Positions 25,425 to 34,261 of a stretch of 64,000 nucleotides of DNA are shown here, piece after piece. Made by a program: the position numbers and the translations under genes. The stretch is from JAVKFY01 sp040223615 (lineage in GTDB: Bacteria > Pseudomonadota > Alphaproteobacteria > GCA-2731375): the NCBI GenBank assembly GCA_040223615.1, contig JAVKFY010000046.1, forward strand, positions 62,001 through 126,000, given 5' to 3'. The first letter of the stretch is position 1. Each line of letters opens with the position of its first letter. The notes under the pieces are model-generated. The model saw nothing but the letters and a program-made list of their open reading frames with translations. It did not search any database and was not told where the DNA came from.

Positions 25425-27305
25425 CTAGGCGATCGGGCCGCCGCCATCGCGCTGAATCGCGATCACCGCCGAGCGTGGCAGCCCGTCACCACCGCCCGGC
25501 CAATGGCTGCCGCCCTTCTCGCCCGGATGCTGGATGCCGATGAACAGCGTGCGCTTGTCGGCGCTCCAGGTGATGCCGGTGACCTCGCACTCCTTGGGGC
25601 CAACCATGAAGCGGCGGATCTCGCCGCTGCGCGGGTCACCGACCAGCATCTGGTTGTTGCCCTGGCCGGCGAAGTCGCCCTCGTTGGAGTAGTTGCCGTC
25701 GGTCTGAATCCAGAGCTGGCCGCTGTCGTCGAAGGCGAGGCCGTCTGGCGAGTTGAACATGTTGTCCGCGTTCACGTTCTTCGAGCCGGCATGGCTGTCG
25801 TCGTGTTGAACCGGGTTGCCGGCCACCACGAACAGGTCCCAGGCAAAGCCCGGCGCGGCGTGGTCGCCGTCGTCCGGCACCCAGCGCACGATCTGCCCGT
25901 ATTTGTTGCCGTCGCGCGGATTCGGGCCGCCGGCCGGCGTGGGGTCGCCACCCGCATTCGGCTTCTTGCCCCGGTTCTTGTTGTTGGTCAGACAGCAGAA
26001 GACCTCGGCCTGGTTCGGATTGGCCGCGACCCATTCCGGTCGGTCCATGGTGGTGGCGCCGACCGCCGACGCGGCCTGGCGGGTGTGGATGCGAATCTCG
26101 GCGTCGCTCGCCATGCCGGTCGCCGCCGGGGTCAGTTCGATCCATTGGCCGCGCCCGTCGTCGGCGAACCTGGCGACGTAGAGCTTGCCGCTGGCCAGCA
26201 GTTCCGCATTGTCGCCGCCGGCGGTGTACGTGCCGTCGGACACGAAGCGATACAGGAACTCGCCACGCTCGTCGTCGCCGAGATAGACCACGACATGGCC
26301 ATCGCGCGCGACCACGAGTTCCGCGTTCTCGTGCTTGAAGCGGCCCAGCGCGGTGCGCTTCTTCGGCATCGCGGCGGCGTCCCACGGGTCGATCTCGACG
26401 ACATAGCCGGCCCGGTTCGGCTCGTTCGGATGCCTGGCGATGTCGAATCGCTCGTCGGTCGTGGCCCAGGCATAGCCCCAGTCCTTGTTGCCGATGCCAT
26501 AGCGTTTCTGCGCCGCGCTCGGCTCGTGGTTCGCGTCGCCGGCCGAGAAGTAGCCGTTGAAGTTTTCCTCGCAGGTGAGGTAGGTGCCCCACGGCGTGCG
26601 GCCGTTGCCGCAGTTGTTCCAGGTACCCAGCGCCATTGTGCCGCTCGGATCGGCCGCCGTCTTGAGCCAGTCGTGTCCGGCCGCCGGCCCGGTGATCAAC
26701 ATCGGCGTGTCGGCGGTGATGCGTCGATTGAAGGGCGAATCCTTGACCACGTGCCAGATGCCGCCGGTCTGTGCGATCTCGACCAGCGAGATGCCATGCG
26801 CCGCCTTGCCCTTGCGCACGTCGTCGGCATTCTCCGGCCGCTGGCTGGCGCGCGCGTGATACATGATTGACCGGTTGGTGTATTCGTTGTTCACCGCCAG
26901 CAGGTGGCGGCCGGCAGCGGTGAACAGCGCCATGCCGTCATTGTTGTCGCCGAAGGCAAGTTCCTGGCTGCTGCCGGTGCCGGCGGTGGCCGGATCGAAC
27001 TCCGGCGCGCCGGACCAGAGCGGATCGCCCCAGGCGACCACGACGTGCCAACGATAGCCCGGCGGCAGCGTGACCGTGTCCAGCGAATTGGCCGCTACCG
27101 GCTCGAAATCGAGCGGACCGGTCGCCTCGGCCCGCTGGCCGGCCGTGGCACAGCCCGCCAGCAGCGCGCCGGCGCCCAGCGCGGCGCCGTGTCCGAGCAA
27201 CCGCCGGCGGCTCAGCATGCGGTTCGCCACCGCCTCGAAGCCGGTCGGCTCGGGCCGCGGGTCGTTCAACTCGTCGAAGTCATCGAATGAGATCGCGTCG
27301 GTCAT
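25425..27305 (-). CDS. PhoX-family (DUF839) phosphatase, Tat-exported
   Basis: A 626-residue protein with a twin-arginine signal ('LSRRRLLGHGAALGAGALLAG' region near 30-52) followed by a possible lipobox Cys. The long beta-propeller carries segments typical of PhoX ('TYLTCEENFNGYF', 'SPDGLAFDDSGQLWIQTDG'). PhoX enzymes are calcium/iron-dependent alkaline phosphatases active in the periplasm. The ATG at 27305 (gagag upstream) is chosen; the open frame extends far upstream across gluQ but only as antisense. No Pho box seen in the short divergent gap to gluQ. Confidence 0.9.
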   Translation of the reverse strand: MTDAISFDDFDELNDPRPEPTGFEAVANRMLSRRRLLGHGAALGAGALLAGCATAGQRAEATGPLDFEPVAANSLDTVTLPPGYRWHVVVAWGDPLWSGAPEFDPATAGTGSSQELAFGDNNDGMALFTAAGRHLLAVNNEYTNRSIMYHARASQRPENADDVRKGKAAHGISLVEIAQTGGIWHVVKDSPFNRRITADTPMLITGPAAGHDWLKTAADPSGTMALGTWNNCGNGRTPWGTYLTCEENFNGYFSAGDANHEPSAAQKRYGIGNKDWGYAWATTDERFDIARHPNEPNRAGYVVEIDPWDAAAMPKKRTALGRFKHENAELVVARDGHVVVYLGDDERGEFLYRFVSDGTYTAGGDNAELLASGKLYVARFADDGRGQWIELTPAATGMASDAEIRIHTRQAASAVGATTMDRPEWVAANPNQAEVFCCLTNNKNRGKKPNAGGDPTPAGGPNPRDGNKYGQIVRWVPDDGDHAAPGFAWDLFVVAGNPVQHDDSHAGSKNVNADNMFNSPDGLAFDDSGQLWIQTDGNYSNEGDFAGQGNNQMLVGDPRSGEIRRFMVGPKECEVTGITWSADKRTLFIGIQHPGEKGGSHWPGGGDGLPRSAVIAIQRDGGGPIA

Positions 27306-27419
27306 GTCTCTCGCCCTTGCATGCATCGGATTCGGCAAACCCATGCCAGTGCTAGCAGGCGGACGATTGCCGTTTTGTGGCGGCTTGGCGACACCGGCAG
27401 GGGCCGCCATGCTGGCGCC

Positions 27420-28241
27420 ATGACCGCGACCGTCACCCGCTTCGCGCCCAGCCCGACCGGACTGCTGCATCTGGGACACGCCTATTCGGCACTCTACGCC
27501 GCCCGCGCCGGCGATCGCTTCGTGCTGCGCATCGAGGATATCGACCGTGGCCGCTATCGTCGCGCGTTCGAGGACGCGATCTTCGAGGACCTGGCCTGGC
27601 TCGGCTTGCACTGGGAAGAACCGGTGCGGCGTCAATCGGCACACTTCGACGACTATGCCAAGGCATTGGCCCGGCTGGACGAATTGGGCGTGTTGTACCG
27701 CTGCGTCTGCACCCGCCGGCAGATCGCGACCGAGATCGCCGCCGCCGGCGCCGCGCCGCAGGGCCCGGACGGGCCGGTCTACCCCGGCACCTGCCGCCGT
27801 CTCGGTCCGGCCGAGATCGGCGAGCGGCCCTTCGCCTGGCGCCTCGACGTGGCCAAGGCGCTGGCGCAGGTCGACCCCGCGGTCCTGACCTGGATCGACC
27901 GCCAGCGTGGCAAGCAGGTCGCGGACCCCGTGCGGCATGGCGACGTGGTGCTGGCGCGCAAGGACACGCCGACCAGCTATCACCTCTCGGTCACCGTCGA
28001 CGACGCGATCCAGCAGATCACGCTGGTCACCCGCGGCGAGGACCTGCGGCCCACCACCGACATCCACCGTCTGCTGCAGGCGCTGCTCGGCCTGCCGACG
28101 CCGGATTACGACCACCACAGGCTGCTGCTCGACGCCGACGGCGCGCGCCTGGCCAAGCGCGACGGCGCTCGCAGCCTGCGCGAGTACCGCGATGATGGAC
28201 TCACGCCCGAGGACGTTCGCCGGCTGGTGGGACTCCCGTAG
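27420..28241 (+). CDS. gluQ: Glutamyl-Q tRNA(Asp) synthetase
   Basis: A 273-residue truncated GluRS paralogue that glutamylates queuosine in tRNA-Asp. It shows the HIGH-type motif 'SPTGLLHLGHA' (11-21) and KMSKS-type 'LAKRDGA'. Cys95, Cys97 and Cys125 with a Tyr form the zinc site. There is no anticodon-binding domain, which separates it from GltX. ATG at 27420 starts right at the conserved 'TRFAPSP'. Its TAG stop lies inside the left arm of an inverted-repeat element. Confidence 0.94.
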   Translation: MTATVTRFAPSPTGLLHLGHAYSALYAARAGDRFVLRIEDIDRGRYRRAFEDAIFEDLAWLGLHWEEPVRRQSAHFDDYAKALARLDELGVLYRCVCTRRQIATEIAAAGAAPQGPDGPVYPGTCRRLGPAEIGERPFAWRLDVAKALAQVDPAVLTWIDRQRGKQVADPVRHGDVVLARKDTPTSYHLSVTVDDAIQQITLVTRGEDLRPTTDIHRLLQALLGLPTPDYDHHRLLLDADGARLAKRDGARSLREYRDDGLTPEDVRRLVGLP

Positions 28242-28326
28242 CCCGGATGGCGCGCAACGCAATCCGGGGATGAGTCGAAATACTCGCCGTTGGCCCCCGA
28301 TTTCGCTGGCGCTCCATCCGGGCTAC
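28238..28326. repeat. MITE-like element with 13-bp terminal inverted repeats
   Basis: Perfect arms gtagcccggatgg (28238-28250) and ccatccgggctac (28314-28326) flank about 63 bases. The left arm supplies the stop codon of gluQ; the right arm ends 11 bases before the NUDIX start. Confidence 0.85.
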
Positions 28327-28336
28327 GATTTGACGC

Positions 28337-28966
28337 ATGGCTCACCGACTCGACGATGCCCTGCGTGCCCGCCTGAAGGCCAACCTCGACGCCTTCGCGC
28401 ACGACGCCCACGACGACTCGCCGCTGAAGCACGCGGCCGTCGCCTTCGTCGTGGCCGGCAGCGACGACGACCCGGCCGAGGCCGGCTTCCTGCTGACCAA
28501 GCGTGCGCCGCGCCTGTCCGGCCACCCCGGCCAGTGGGCCATTCCCGGCGGCCGCGTCGATCCCGGCGAGAGCCCGTTGCAGGGCGCCTTGCGCGAGCTG
28601 CGCGAGGAAGTCGGGCTAGCGTTGGACGACTCCGATCTGCTCGGCCGCCTGGACGACTACCCGACACGGTCCGGCTACCTGATCAGCCCATTCGTGTTCT
28701 GGGGCGGGCCAGCGCCGGACCTGGTGCTGAACCCGGCCGAGGTCGCGTTCGTCTGGCGCGTGCCGCTGGCCGAGCTGGAACGGCCCGATGCGCCGGTGAT
28801 GGTGGAGATCGAGGAAAGCGACCGGCCGGTGATTCAGATGCCGATCCGCGACCGCCACATCCACGCGCCGACGGCCGCCGTGATGTACCAGTTCCGCGAA
28901 GTCGCGCTTGCCGGCCGCGCCACCCGCGTCGCCCACCTGGAACAGCCGGTCTTCGCCTGGCGCTGA
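28337..28966 (+). CDS. NUDIX hydrolase, CoA pyrophosphatase-like
   Basis: A 209-residue hydrolase with a complete Nudix box at about 71-94 ('GGRVDPGESPLQGALRELRE' then EVGL), binding Mg for pyrophosphate cleavage. The preceding 'LLTKRAPRLSGHPGQWAIP' and overall length match the NudL/CoA diphosphatase group. It may be the second gene after gluQ, separated by a short inverted-repeat element. Confidence 0.9.
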   Translation: MAHRLDDALRARLKANLDAFAHDAHDDSPLKHAAVAFVVAGSDDDPAEAGFLLTKRAPRLSGHPGQWAIPGGRVDPGESPLQGALRELREEVGLALDDSDLLGRLDDYPTRSGYLISPFVFWGGPAPDLVLNPAEVAFVWRVPLAELERPDAPVMVEIEESDRPVIQMPIRDRHIHAPTAAVMYQFREVALAGRATRVAHLEQPVFAWR

Positions 28967-29098
28967 GCCGCCGCCGGCCGCCGGCAACCACCCCGAATTA
29001 TGGTTTCAATTGTTTCGCCGCGCTTGCGGTCGCCGGGGCGCGGCGCCACCTGTCGAACATCGTCAACAAGCCCTTAACCAACGACAGCTTTGAGCACC

Positions 29099-30190
29099 AT
29101 GACATTGTCCGCCCTCGACAACGCGACCACGGAGAATTTCGCCGACCGGTTGCTGGATATTCTGAACGCTGGCGCTTTGTCGCTCATGGTGTCGATCGGC
29201 CACCGGTCCGGTCTGTTCGACGCCATGGCGGCAATGCCGCCGGCGGATTGCGAGGAAATCGCGCGCTGCGCCGGGCTGGACGAGCGCTACGTGCGCGAGT
29301 GGCTGGCGGCGATGGTCACCGGCCGGATCGTCACCTATCACGCCGGCACCGAGACCTACTACCTGCCGCCGGCCCACGCCGCCAGCCTGACCCGGCTTTC
29401 CAGCCCCGACAACCTGGCAGTGATGGCGCAGGCCGTGCCTTTTCTTGGCGGCCTGGAGGACCGGATCCTGAAGTGTTTCAAGACCGGCCGCGGCCTGACC
29501 TACGACGCCTACACGCCGCGCTTCCACCAGATCATGGCCGAGGACAGCGCCCAGACCGTGGTCGCCGTTCTGCACGAGATGATCCTGCCGCTGGTACCGG
29601 GTCTGGTCGCGCGGCTGCGGCGCGGCATCGATGTGCTCGACATCGGCTGCGGCGCCGGCCGGGCACTCATCGCCATGGCCGAAGCGTTCCCGCTCAGCCG
29701 TTTCTTCGGTTACGAGCTCTGCGCCGAGGCGGTGCGCCAGGCGCGCATGGAGATCGCCGACCGCCGCCTGTCGAACATCTCGGTGATGCGCCAGGACGCG
29801 GCGACGATGCCGGACCGAGGCGCCTATGACCTGGTAACCGCGTTCGACGCGATCCACGACCAGGCCGACCCGGCCGGCGTGCTGGCCAAGGTCCACACCG
29901 CGTTGCGCGAGGGCGGCACCTTCCTGATGCAGGACACCGCCGCCTCCAGTCGCCTGGACCGCAATCTCGACCATCCCGCCGGGCCGCTGCTCTACGCGAT
30001 CTCGACCATGCACTGCCTGCCGGTCTCGCTCGGCTATGGCGGGCCCGGCCTGGGCGCGATGTGGGGCCGCGAGGCGGCGCGCGCGATGCTCGCGGAAGCC
30101 GGCTTCGACAAGGTCAGCGTGCGCCAGCTGCCGCATGACATGGCGAACGAATTCTACGTCGCGCCCAAGCTCGCGGCCGCGAACGACTAG
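29099..30190 (+). CDS. Class I SAM-dependent methyltransferase with winged-helix N-terminus
   Basis: A 363-residue protein. An N-terminal winged-helix dimerisation domain ('GLFDAMAAMPPADCEEIA', 'YVREWLAAMVTGRIV') resembles Rv2258c-like and O-methyltransferase enzymes. A Rossmann domain follows with SAM motif 'LDIGCGAGRAL' near 180-190 and 'AFDAIHDQADP'. ATG 29099 preferred to a TTG three codons earlier. A strong hairpin terminator follows. Substrate unknown; a small molecule is likely. Confidence 0.88.
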   Translation: MTLSALDNATTENFADRLLDILNAGALSLMVSIGHRSGLFDAMAAMPPADCEEIARCAGLDERYVREWLAAMVTGRIVTYHAGTETYYLPPAHAASLTRLSSPDNLAVMAQAVPFLGGLEDRILKCFKTGRGLTYDAYTPRFHQIMAEDSAQTVVAVLHEMILPLVPGLVARLRRGIDVLDIGCGAGRALIAMAEAFPLSRFFGYELCAEAVRQARMEIADRRLSNISVMRQDAATMPDRGAYDLVTAFDAIHDQADPAGVLAKVHTALREGGTFLMQDTAASSRLDRNLDHPAGPLLYAISTMHCLPVSLGYGGPGLGAMWGREAARAMLAEAGFDKVSVRQLPHDMANEFYVAPKLAAAND

Positions 30191-30196
30191 GTTCCT

Positions 30197-30260
30197 TCGA
30201 TAGCAATAGCTATCGACATTGAAGGGGCGCCGGGATGGCCATGCCGGCGCCCCCTTTTTA
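30197..30260 (+). terminator. Tandem hairpins with T-run: intrinsic terminator
   Basis: First hairpin tcgatag-caatag-ctatcga (30197-30216). Second, very stable hairpin ggggcgccgg (30224-30233) with ccggcgcccc (30244-30253), followed by five T (30255-30259). It ends the methyltransferase transcript. This is the clearest intrinsic terminator I found in the window. Confidence 0.9.
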
Positions 30261-30304
30261 TTCGCCCGCCGGCGCGCCTACACTTCCCCACCGGGAGGCG
30301 CCGA

Positions 30305-31192
30305 ATGTCGAGCGACAATGCCGAAGCCGCGAAAGCGGAACTGTTCGCCTACGCGAAGAAGCGCGGGGCGCTGGCCGTGGGCGTCGCCGACCTGGCGGCG
30401 ATCGAGCGCATTGCGCCGGCCGGCCACCGCCCGTCCGACATCATGCCGCGCGTGAAGTCGGTGATCTCGGTTGGCGTCGGCGGCCAGACCCAGGGCACCT
30501 GGCAGGTACCGGCCAAGGCGATGGCCTATTTCGGCTCCACCGAGACCCGCGCCTATGCCTGCGCCTACGGCATGGCGTTTTTCATCGAGAACCGGTTCGG
30601 CGCGCCGTCGATCTACTGCCCGCCGGACATGGACAACGAAGCCGGCCCGCGCGTGCCGCTGCAAAGCCTGAAGCTGCACGCCGAGCTGGCCGGCATCGGC
30701 GCCCGCTCGCTGGCCGGCGACATCCTGCTGCACCCCGAGTTCGGCTACATGTACTTCGCCTCGGTGTTCACCGAACTGGAGCTGCCGCCCGACGAGCCGA
30801 TGGCGGACAACCCCTGCCCGGCACCGTCCTGCGTCGACATGTTCCGCAAGGTCGGGCAGACGCCGTGCCAGAAATTCTGCCCCGTGCAGTGCCTGTCCGG
30901 TGACATCGACGCCGACGGCAACCAGGCCGAGATGCACTATGACATGGCCGCGTGTGCCGAGATGTCCCAGCAATACGAGTCGGTCCCCGCCCTGCTGGCC
31001 GAGGCGCTCGGCGCAGAGGACCAGGCGGCGCGCGAGGACGCGCTGTTCGACCCCGACCACAAGATGCTCTGGTACAAGATGTCGGTCGGGTCCGGCGGCC
31101 TGCTGGCGCAATGTTTCGAGTGCATGCGGGTGTGTCCGATCGCCACCCGCTCGCCGGCGTCCGACCCGATCCGCCGCCGCCAGCCGTCATGA
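30305..31192 (+). CDS. 4Fe-4S cluster protein, epoxyqueuosine reductase/dehalogenase-like
   Basis: A 295-residue cytosolic Fe-S protein. Cys clusters 'NPCPAPSC', 'CQKFCPVQC' and 'CFECMRVCP' could hold two cubanes. The N-terminal half ('RGALAVGVADLAAIERIAP', 'VISVGVGGQ') resembles QueG and reductive-dehalogenase-like proteins, but the C-terminal HEAT part of QueG is absent. Its stop overlaps the start of the HTH-acyl-CoA ligase (ATGA), suggesting a shared catabolic role. Reaction unknown. Confidence 0.82.
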   Translation: MSSDNAEAAKAELFAYAKKRGALAVGVADLAAIERIAPAGHRPSDIMPRVKSVISVGVGGQTQGTWQVPAKAMAYFGSTETRAYACAYGMAFFIENRFGAPSIYCPPDMDNEAGPRVPLQSLKLHAELAGIGARSLAGDILLHPEFGYMYFASVFTELELPPDEPMADNPCPAPSCVDMFRKVGQTPCQKFCPVQCLSGDIDADGNQAEMHYDMAACAEMSQQYESVPALLAEALGAEDQAAREDALFDPDHKMLWYKMSVGSGGLLAQCFECMRVCPIATRSPASDPIRRRQPS

Positions 31193-33153
31193 CCCAGGGC
31201 CTGACCCGCCAGCAGCTCGGCGTCACCGAGGCGATGATCGCCACCTACGGCGCGACGATCTTCCGCCTGTCGCACAACCACCAGATCCGGCGCGGCGACC
31301 CGATCCGGATGAAGGACTTCGCCGCGATCCAGAGGCATCGTGGCGAGCTCGGCATGAGTGATGGCGAGATCGCCGCCGCCATCGGTCTCAACGAGCGACA
31401 GGTGGTGTTCATCCGCAACCTGGAGGAGCGCCGCCGCTTCCGCACCGGGCACTATCACCGGCTGAACAAGCTCGGCGGCGGCAAACGATATCGGAGCGAG
31501 CGCATGACCCCGTTCCAGGACCACTTCAGGTATGGTGCCGACGCGCTGGCCCTGCGCGCCGCGTTGGCCTTCGAGCCGGACCAGGCGCGGCGCTATGTCG
31601 AGGCCGGCTACTGGACCGGGGATACGCTTCGGTCATGGCTGGCGAAGCACGCGACCGAACGCCCCGATGCACCGGCCGTGATCTCGCCCGAGCGTACTGT
31701 GAGCTATGGCGAGTTGAAGACTGGCGTCGAACGGCTCGCCGCCGGCCTGCACGATCTCGGCGTGCGGCCCGGCGACGTGGTCGCGGTGCAGCTGCCGAAC
31801 ACGCATGAATATGTCGAGAGCTTCCTCGCCATCGCCTGGCTCGGCGCGGTGATGACCACGCTCTACATGCCCTACCGCGAGGCCGAGTTCCAAACCCAGC
31901 TCGGCCACAGCCGCGCCAAGGCCGTGATCGCGCTGGCCGAGGCCGGCGACTTCAAGCCGGCCGCGACCCTGATGGCGCTCAAGGACAAGCTGCCGGCGCT
32001 GGCCCACGTGATCGCCATCGGCGCCGCGCCGGCTGGTGCGACGAGCTACGCCGAGGTCGCGGCTTGCGGGACGCCGCTGCCGGAAGACCTGCCGGTACCG
32101 GTGGCGGCCGATCCGTTCCTGCTGCTCTATACGTCGGGCACCACGGCGAGCCCGAAGGCGGCGCCGCTGAACTATCACACCATGCTGTCGAATGCGCAGG
32201 CTGGCGTGCCCGAGCACGTCATCGACGCCGACAGCGTGATCCTGTCGGCCGCGCCGTTCGGCCACCTGTTCGCGCTCTACGCCATCAAGCTGGCCATGTG
32301 TGCCGGCGCCGCGACGCTGCTGCTGCCGATATTCGCCCCGCCGGCCTTCGCCGCGCTGATCGAAAGCCACAAGCCGACTCACCTGTTCGCCGGCCCGGCG
32401 CACATCGCTGCCTGCCTGGGCGCCGGGCTGCTCGACAAGCACGACATGGGTTCGGTGAAGCTGTCGGTTACCTCGGGCGCCGCCGTCCCGCCCGATCTCG
32501 TCCGCGCCTACGAGCCGAAGCTGCCGAACGGCCGGGTGTGCCAGCTCTGGGGCATGACCGAGCTGCAGGCCGGCATGTACACGCGGCCCGACGATCCGGT
32601 CGAGCGCGTCGCCACCAGCGCCGGCCGGCCCAGCCTCGGCACCGAGGTCCGCATCGCCGACGAACACGGCAACGCGCTGCCGCTCGGCGAGGAGGGCGAG
32701 TTGCAGGTACGCGGCCCCTCGGTCTTTCCCGGCTACTTCGACAACCCGGAAGCCAGCGCGGCGACGTTCACCGGCGACGGCTGGTTCCGCTCCGGCGACC
32801 TGGCAACGCAAGCCGCCGACGGCCACGTGACGCTCACCGGCCGCCTGAAGGACGTGATCAACCGGGGCGGCGTGAAGTACAGCCCGCAGGAGGTCGAGGT
32901 GCTGGTCGACGGCCACCCGTCGGTCATGCAGTCCGCCATCGCCCCGATCCCCGATCCGCGCCTGGGCGAACGCGCCTGCTGCTATGCCGTGCTGCGTCCC
33001 GGCGCGGCGTTGACGCTCGACGAACTCTGCGACTACCTGACGGCGCAGGGCATCGCCAAGCACAAGCTGCCGGAGAAGCTGGAACTGCGCGACGAACTGC
33101 CGCTCACCGCCACGCGCAAGGTGATCAAGAGCCGCCTGGCGCCATCCGCGTAA
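31189..33153 (+). CDS. Acyl-CoA synthetase (AMP-forming) with N-terminal HTH-like extension
   Basis: One open frame of 654 residues. Residues 1-105 are an added helical domain with an HTH-like core ('MSDGEIAAAIGLNERQVVFI'). From Met106 the protein reads as a typical AMP-dependent acid-CoA ligase of the cyclohexanecarboxylate/2,3-dihydroxybenzoate type. It has P-loop 'YTSGTTASPKAAP', 'LWGMTELQAG', 'GWFRSGDLA', 'GRLKDVINRGGVKYSP' and a C-terminal lysine in 'LTATRKVIK'. An internal ATG at 31504 has ggag 8 bases upstream, so a second, shorter product is possible. ATGA-coupled to the Fe-S protein. Confidence 0.88.
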   Translation: MTQGLTRQQLGVTEAMIATYGATIFRLSHNHQIRRGDPIRMKDFAAIQRHRGELGMSDGEIAAAIGLNERQVVFIRNLEERRRFRTGHYHRLNKLGGGKRYRSERMTPFQDHFRYGADALALRAALAFEPDQARRYVEAGYWTGDTLRSWLAKHATERPDAPAVISPERTVSYGELKTGVERLAAGLHDLGVRPGDVVAVQLPNTHEYVESFLAIAWLGAVMTTLYMPYREAEFQTQLGHSRAKAVIALAEAGDFKPAATLMALKDKLPALAHVIAIGAAPAGATSYAEVAACGTPLPEDLPVPVAADPFLLLYTSGTTASPKAAPLNYHTMLSNAQAGVPEHVIDADSVILSAAPFGHLFALYAIKLAMCAGAATLLLPIFAPPAFAALIESHKPTHLFAGPAHIAACLGAGLLDKHDMGSVKLSVTSGAAVPPDLVRAYEPKLPNGRVCQLWGMTELQAGMYTRPDDPVERVATSAGRPSLGTEVRIADEHGNALPLGEEGELQVRGPSVFPGYFDNPEASAATFTGDGWFRSGDLATQAADGHVTLTGRLKDVINRGGVKYSPQEVEVLVDGHPSVMQSAIAPIPDPRLGERACCYAVLRPGAALTLDELCDYLTAQGIAKHKLPEKLELRDELPLTATRKVIKSRLAPSA

Positions 33154-33156
33154 GCC

Positions 33157-33250
33157 GTCATGCCAGCGCAGGGTGGCATCCAGGGAACGCGGGACAAGGT
33201 CGGCGCATATGGCCAAGGTTGACGGGATTCCTGCCTTCGCAGGAATGACG
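33157..33250. repeat. Palindromic intergenic repeat (tcatgccagcgcagg type)
   Basis: Begins cgtcatgccagcgcagg and ends with the hairpin attcctgc-cttc-gcaggaat plus gacg. The same two ends occur at 45855-46013. It lies between the ligase and the LLM oxidoreductase. Confidence 0.8.
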
Positions 33251-33270
33251 AAAGTACGGGGAGTCACGCC

Positions 33271-34143
33271 ATGAAACTCGCGCTGTTCGGCATCAACATG
33301 GGCACGCTGGCCGATCCCGAGGCCATGGCCGAGGCGGCGCAGGCGGCCGAGGCGGCCGGGTACGAATCGCTGTGGGCCGGCGAGCATGTCGTGCTGCCCA
33401 ATCCGCGCACGCCGGACTCGCCGCTGCCGCCACGCTACCCGATGCTCGATCCCATCGTGGCCTTCGCCCACATCGCGGCGGCGACCAGCACGATCCGCCT
33501 CGGCACCGGCATCATCATCCTGCCGCAGCGCAACCCGGTGGTGCTCGCCAAGGAACTGGCGAGCCTCGACGTGGTGTCCAGGGGCCGCCTGATCTTCGGC
33601 GTCGGTGTCGGCTACCTGAAGCCGGAGTTCGACGCCATCGGCGCCGACTTCGCCAGCCGCGGCGCCCGCACCGACGAATACATCGCGGCGATCAAGGCGC
33701 TCTGGACGATGGAGCAGCCGGCCTTCGACGGTAAGTTCGTGAGCTTCGCGGGCGTCGACGCACAGCCGCGCCCGACACAGCAGCCGCACCCGCCGATCGT
33801 CACCGGCGGCTGGACCCGGCCGGCGCTGGTCCGCGCCGTGGGCAGCGCCAACGGCTGGTACGGCTACAACATGGACGTCGACGCCGCTGCCAAGCACATC
33901 GCGGCATTGAAGGCAGCAGCCGAGACCGTCGAGCGCCCGGCCGGCCTCGGCAAGCTGGAGATTTCGATCACGCCGCCGCGCGCGCCGATCACGCTATCGA
34001 TGGCGGAGGCGTACAAGCACCTCGGCGTCGACCGCCTGATCCTGCAATCCACGGTACGCGACAAGACCGCGATCCTGGCCGAGATCGGCGAGAACATGGC
34101 GACGCTGGGGCCGGCAATTACCCATCCGTCACCCCGGCCTTGA
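33271..34143 (+). CDS. LLM-class F420/FMN-dependent oxidoreductase
   Basis: A 290-residue TIM-barrel luciferase-like monooxygenase. It shows 'MKLALFGINMG', 'AEAAGYESLWAGEHVVLP', 'IRLGTGIIILPQRNPVVLAK' and 'GRLIFGVGVGYLKPEF', which fit the TIGR03619-like F420-dependent group. Good ribosome site (ggggag). The last codons and the stop fall inside a dispersed repeat (cccatccgtcaccccggccttga), so the C-terminus 'HPSPRP' is repeat-derived. Substrate unknown. Confidence 0.9.
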   Translation: MKLALFGINMGTLADPEAMAEAAQAAEAAGYESLWAGEHVVLPNPRTPDSPLPPRYPMLDPIVAFAHIAAATSTIRLGTGIIILPQRNPVVLAKELASLDVVSRGRLIFGVGVGYLKPEFDAIGADFASRGARTDEYIAAIKALWTMEQPAFDGKFVSFAGVDAQPRPTQQPHPPIVTGGWTRPALVRAVGSANGWYGYNMDVDAAAKHIAALKAAAETVERPAGLGKLEISITPPRAPITLSMAEAYKHLGVDRLILQSTVRDKTAILAEIGENMATLGPAITHPSPRP

Positions 34144-34215
34144 GCCGGGGTCATTTCGACGACTGGCATTGACATGGACCCCGGCTCTGCTCACTACGCG
34201 CTTCGGCCGGGGTGA
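34126..34215. repeat. Palindromic repeat overlapping a gene end
   Basis: Elements cgtcaccccggcc-ttga-gccggggtca and ggaccccggctc...gccggggtgacg form a large inverted structure. It begins within the 3' end of the LLM oxidoreductase and resembles the element at 15300. Confidence 0.75.
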
Positions 34216-34226
34216 CGAGCTTCACC

Positions 34227-34255
34227 TTGTTTCGCAATTACACTTCGCCTACAAT
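34227..34255 (+). promoter_or_regulatory. Candidate promoter giving a leaderless mRNA
   Basis: TTGTTT (34227-34232), 17-base spacer, TACAAT (34250-34255). The ATG of the ArsR gene begins at 34262, about where transcription should start, and there is no Shine-Dalgarno. It lies in a short AT-rich patch. Confidence 0.55.
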
Positions 34256-34261
34256 AGAATT

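Noticed and set aside
31633..33897. 754-codon minus-strand frame
   Set aside because: Antisense to the acyl-CoA ligase and LLM oxidoreductase, both with intact motifs on the plus strand.
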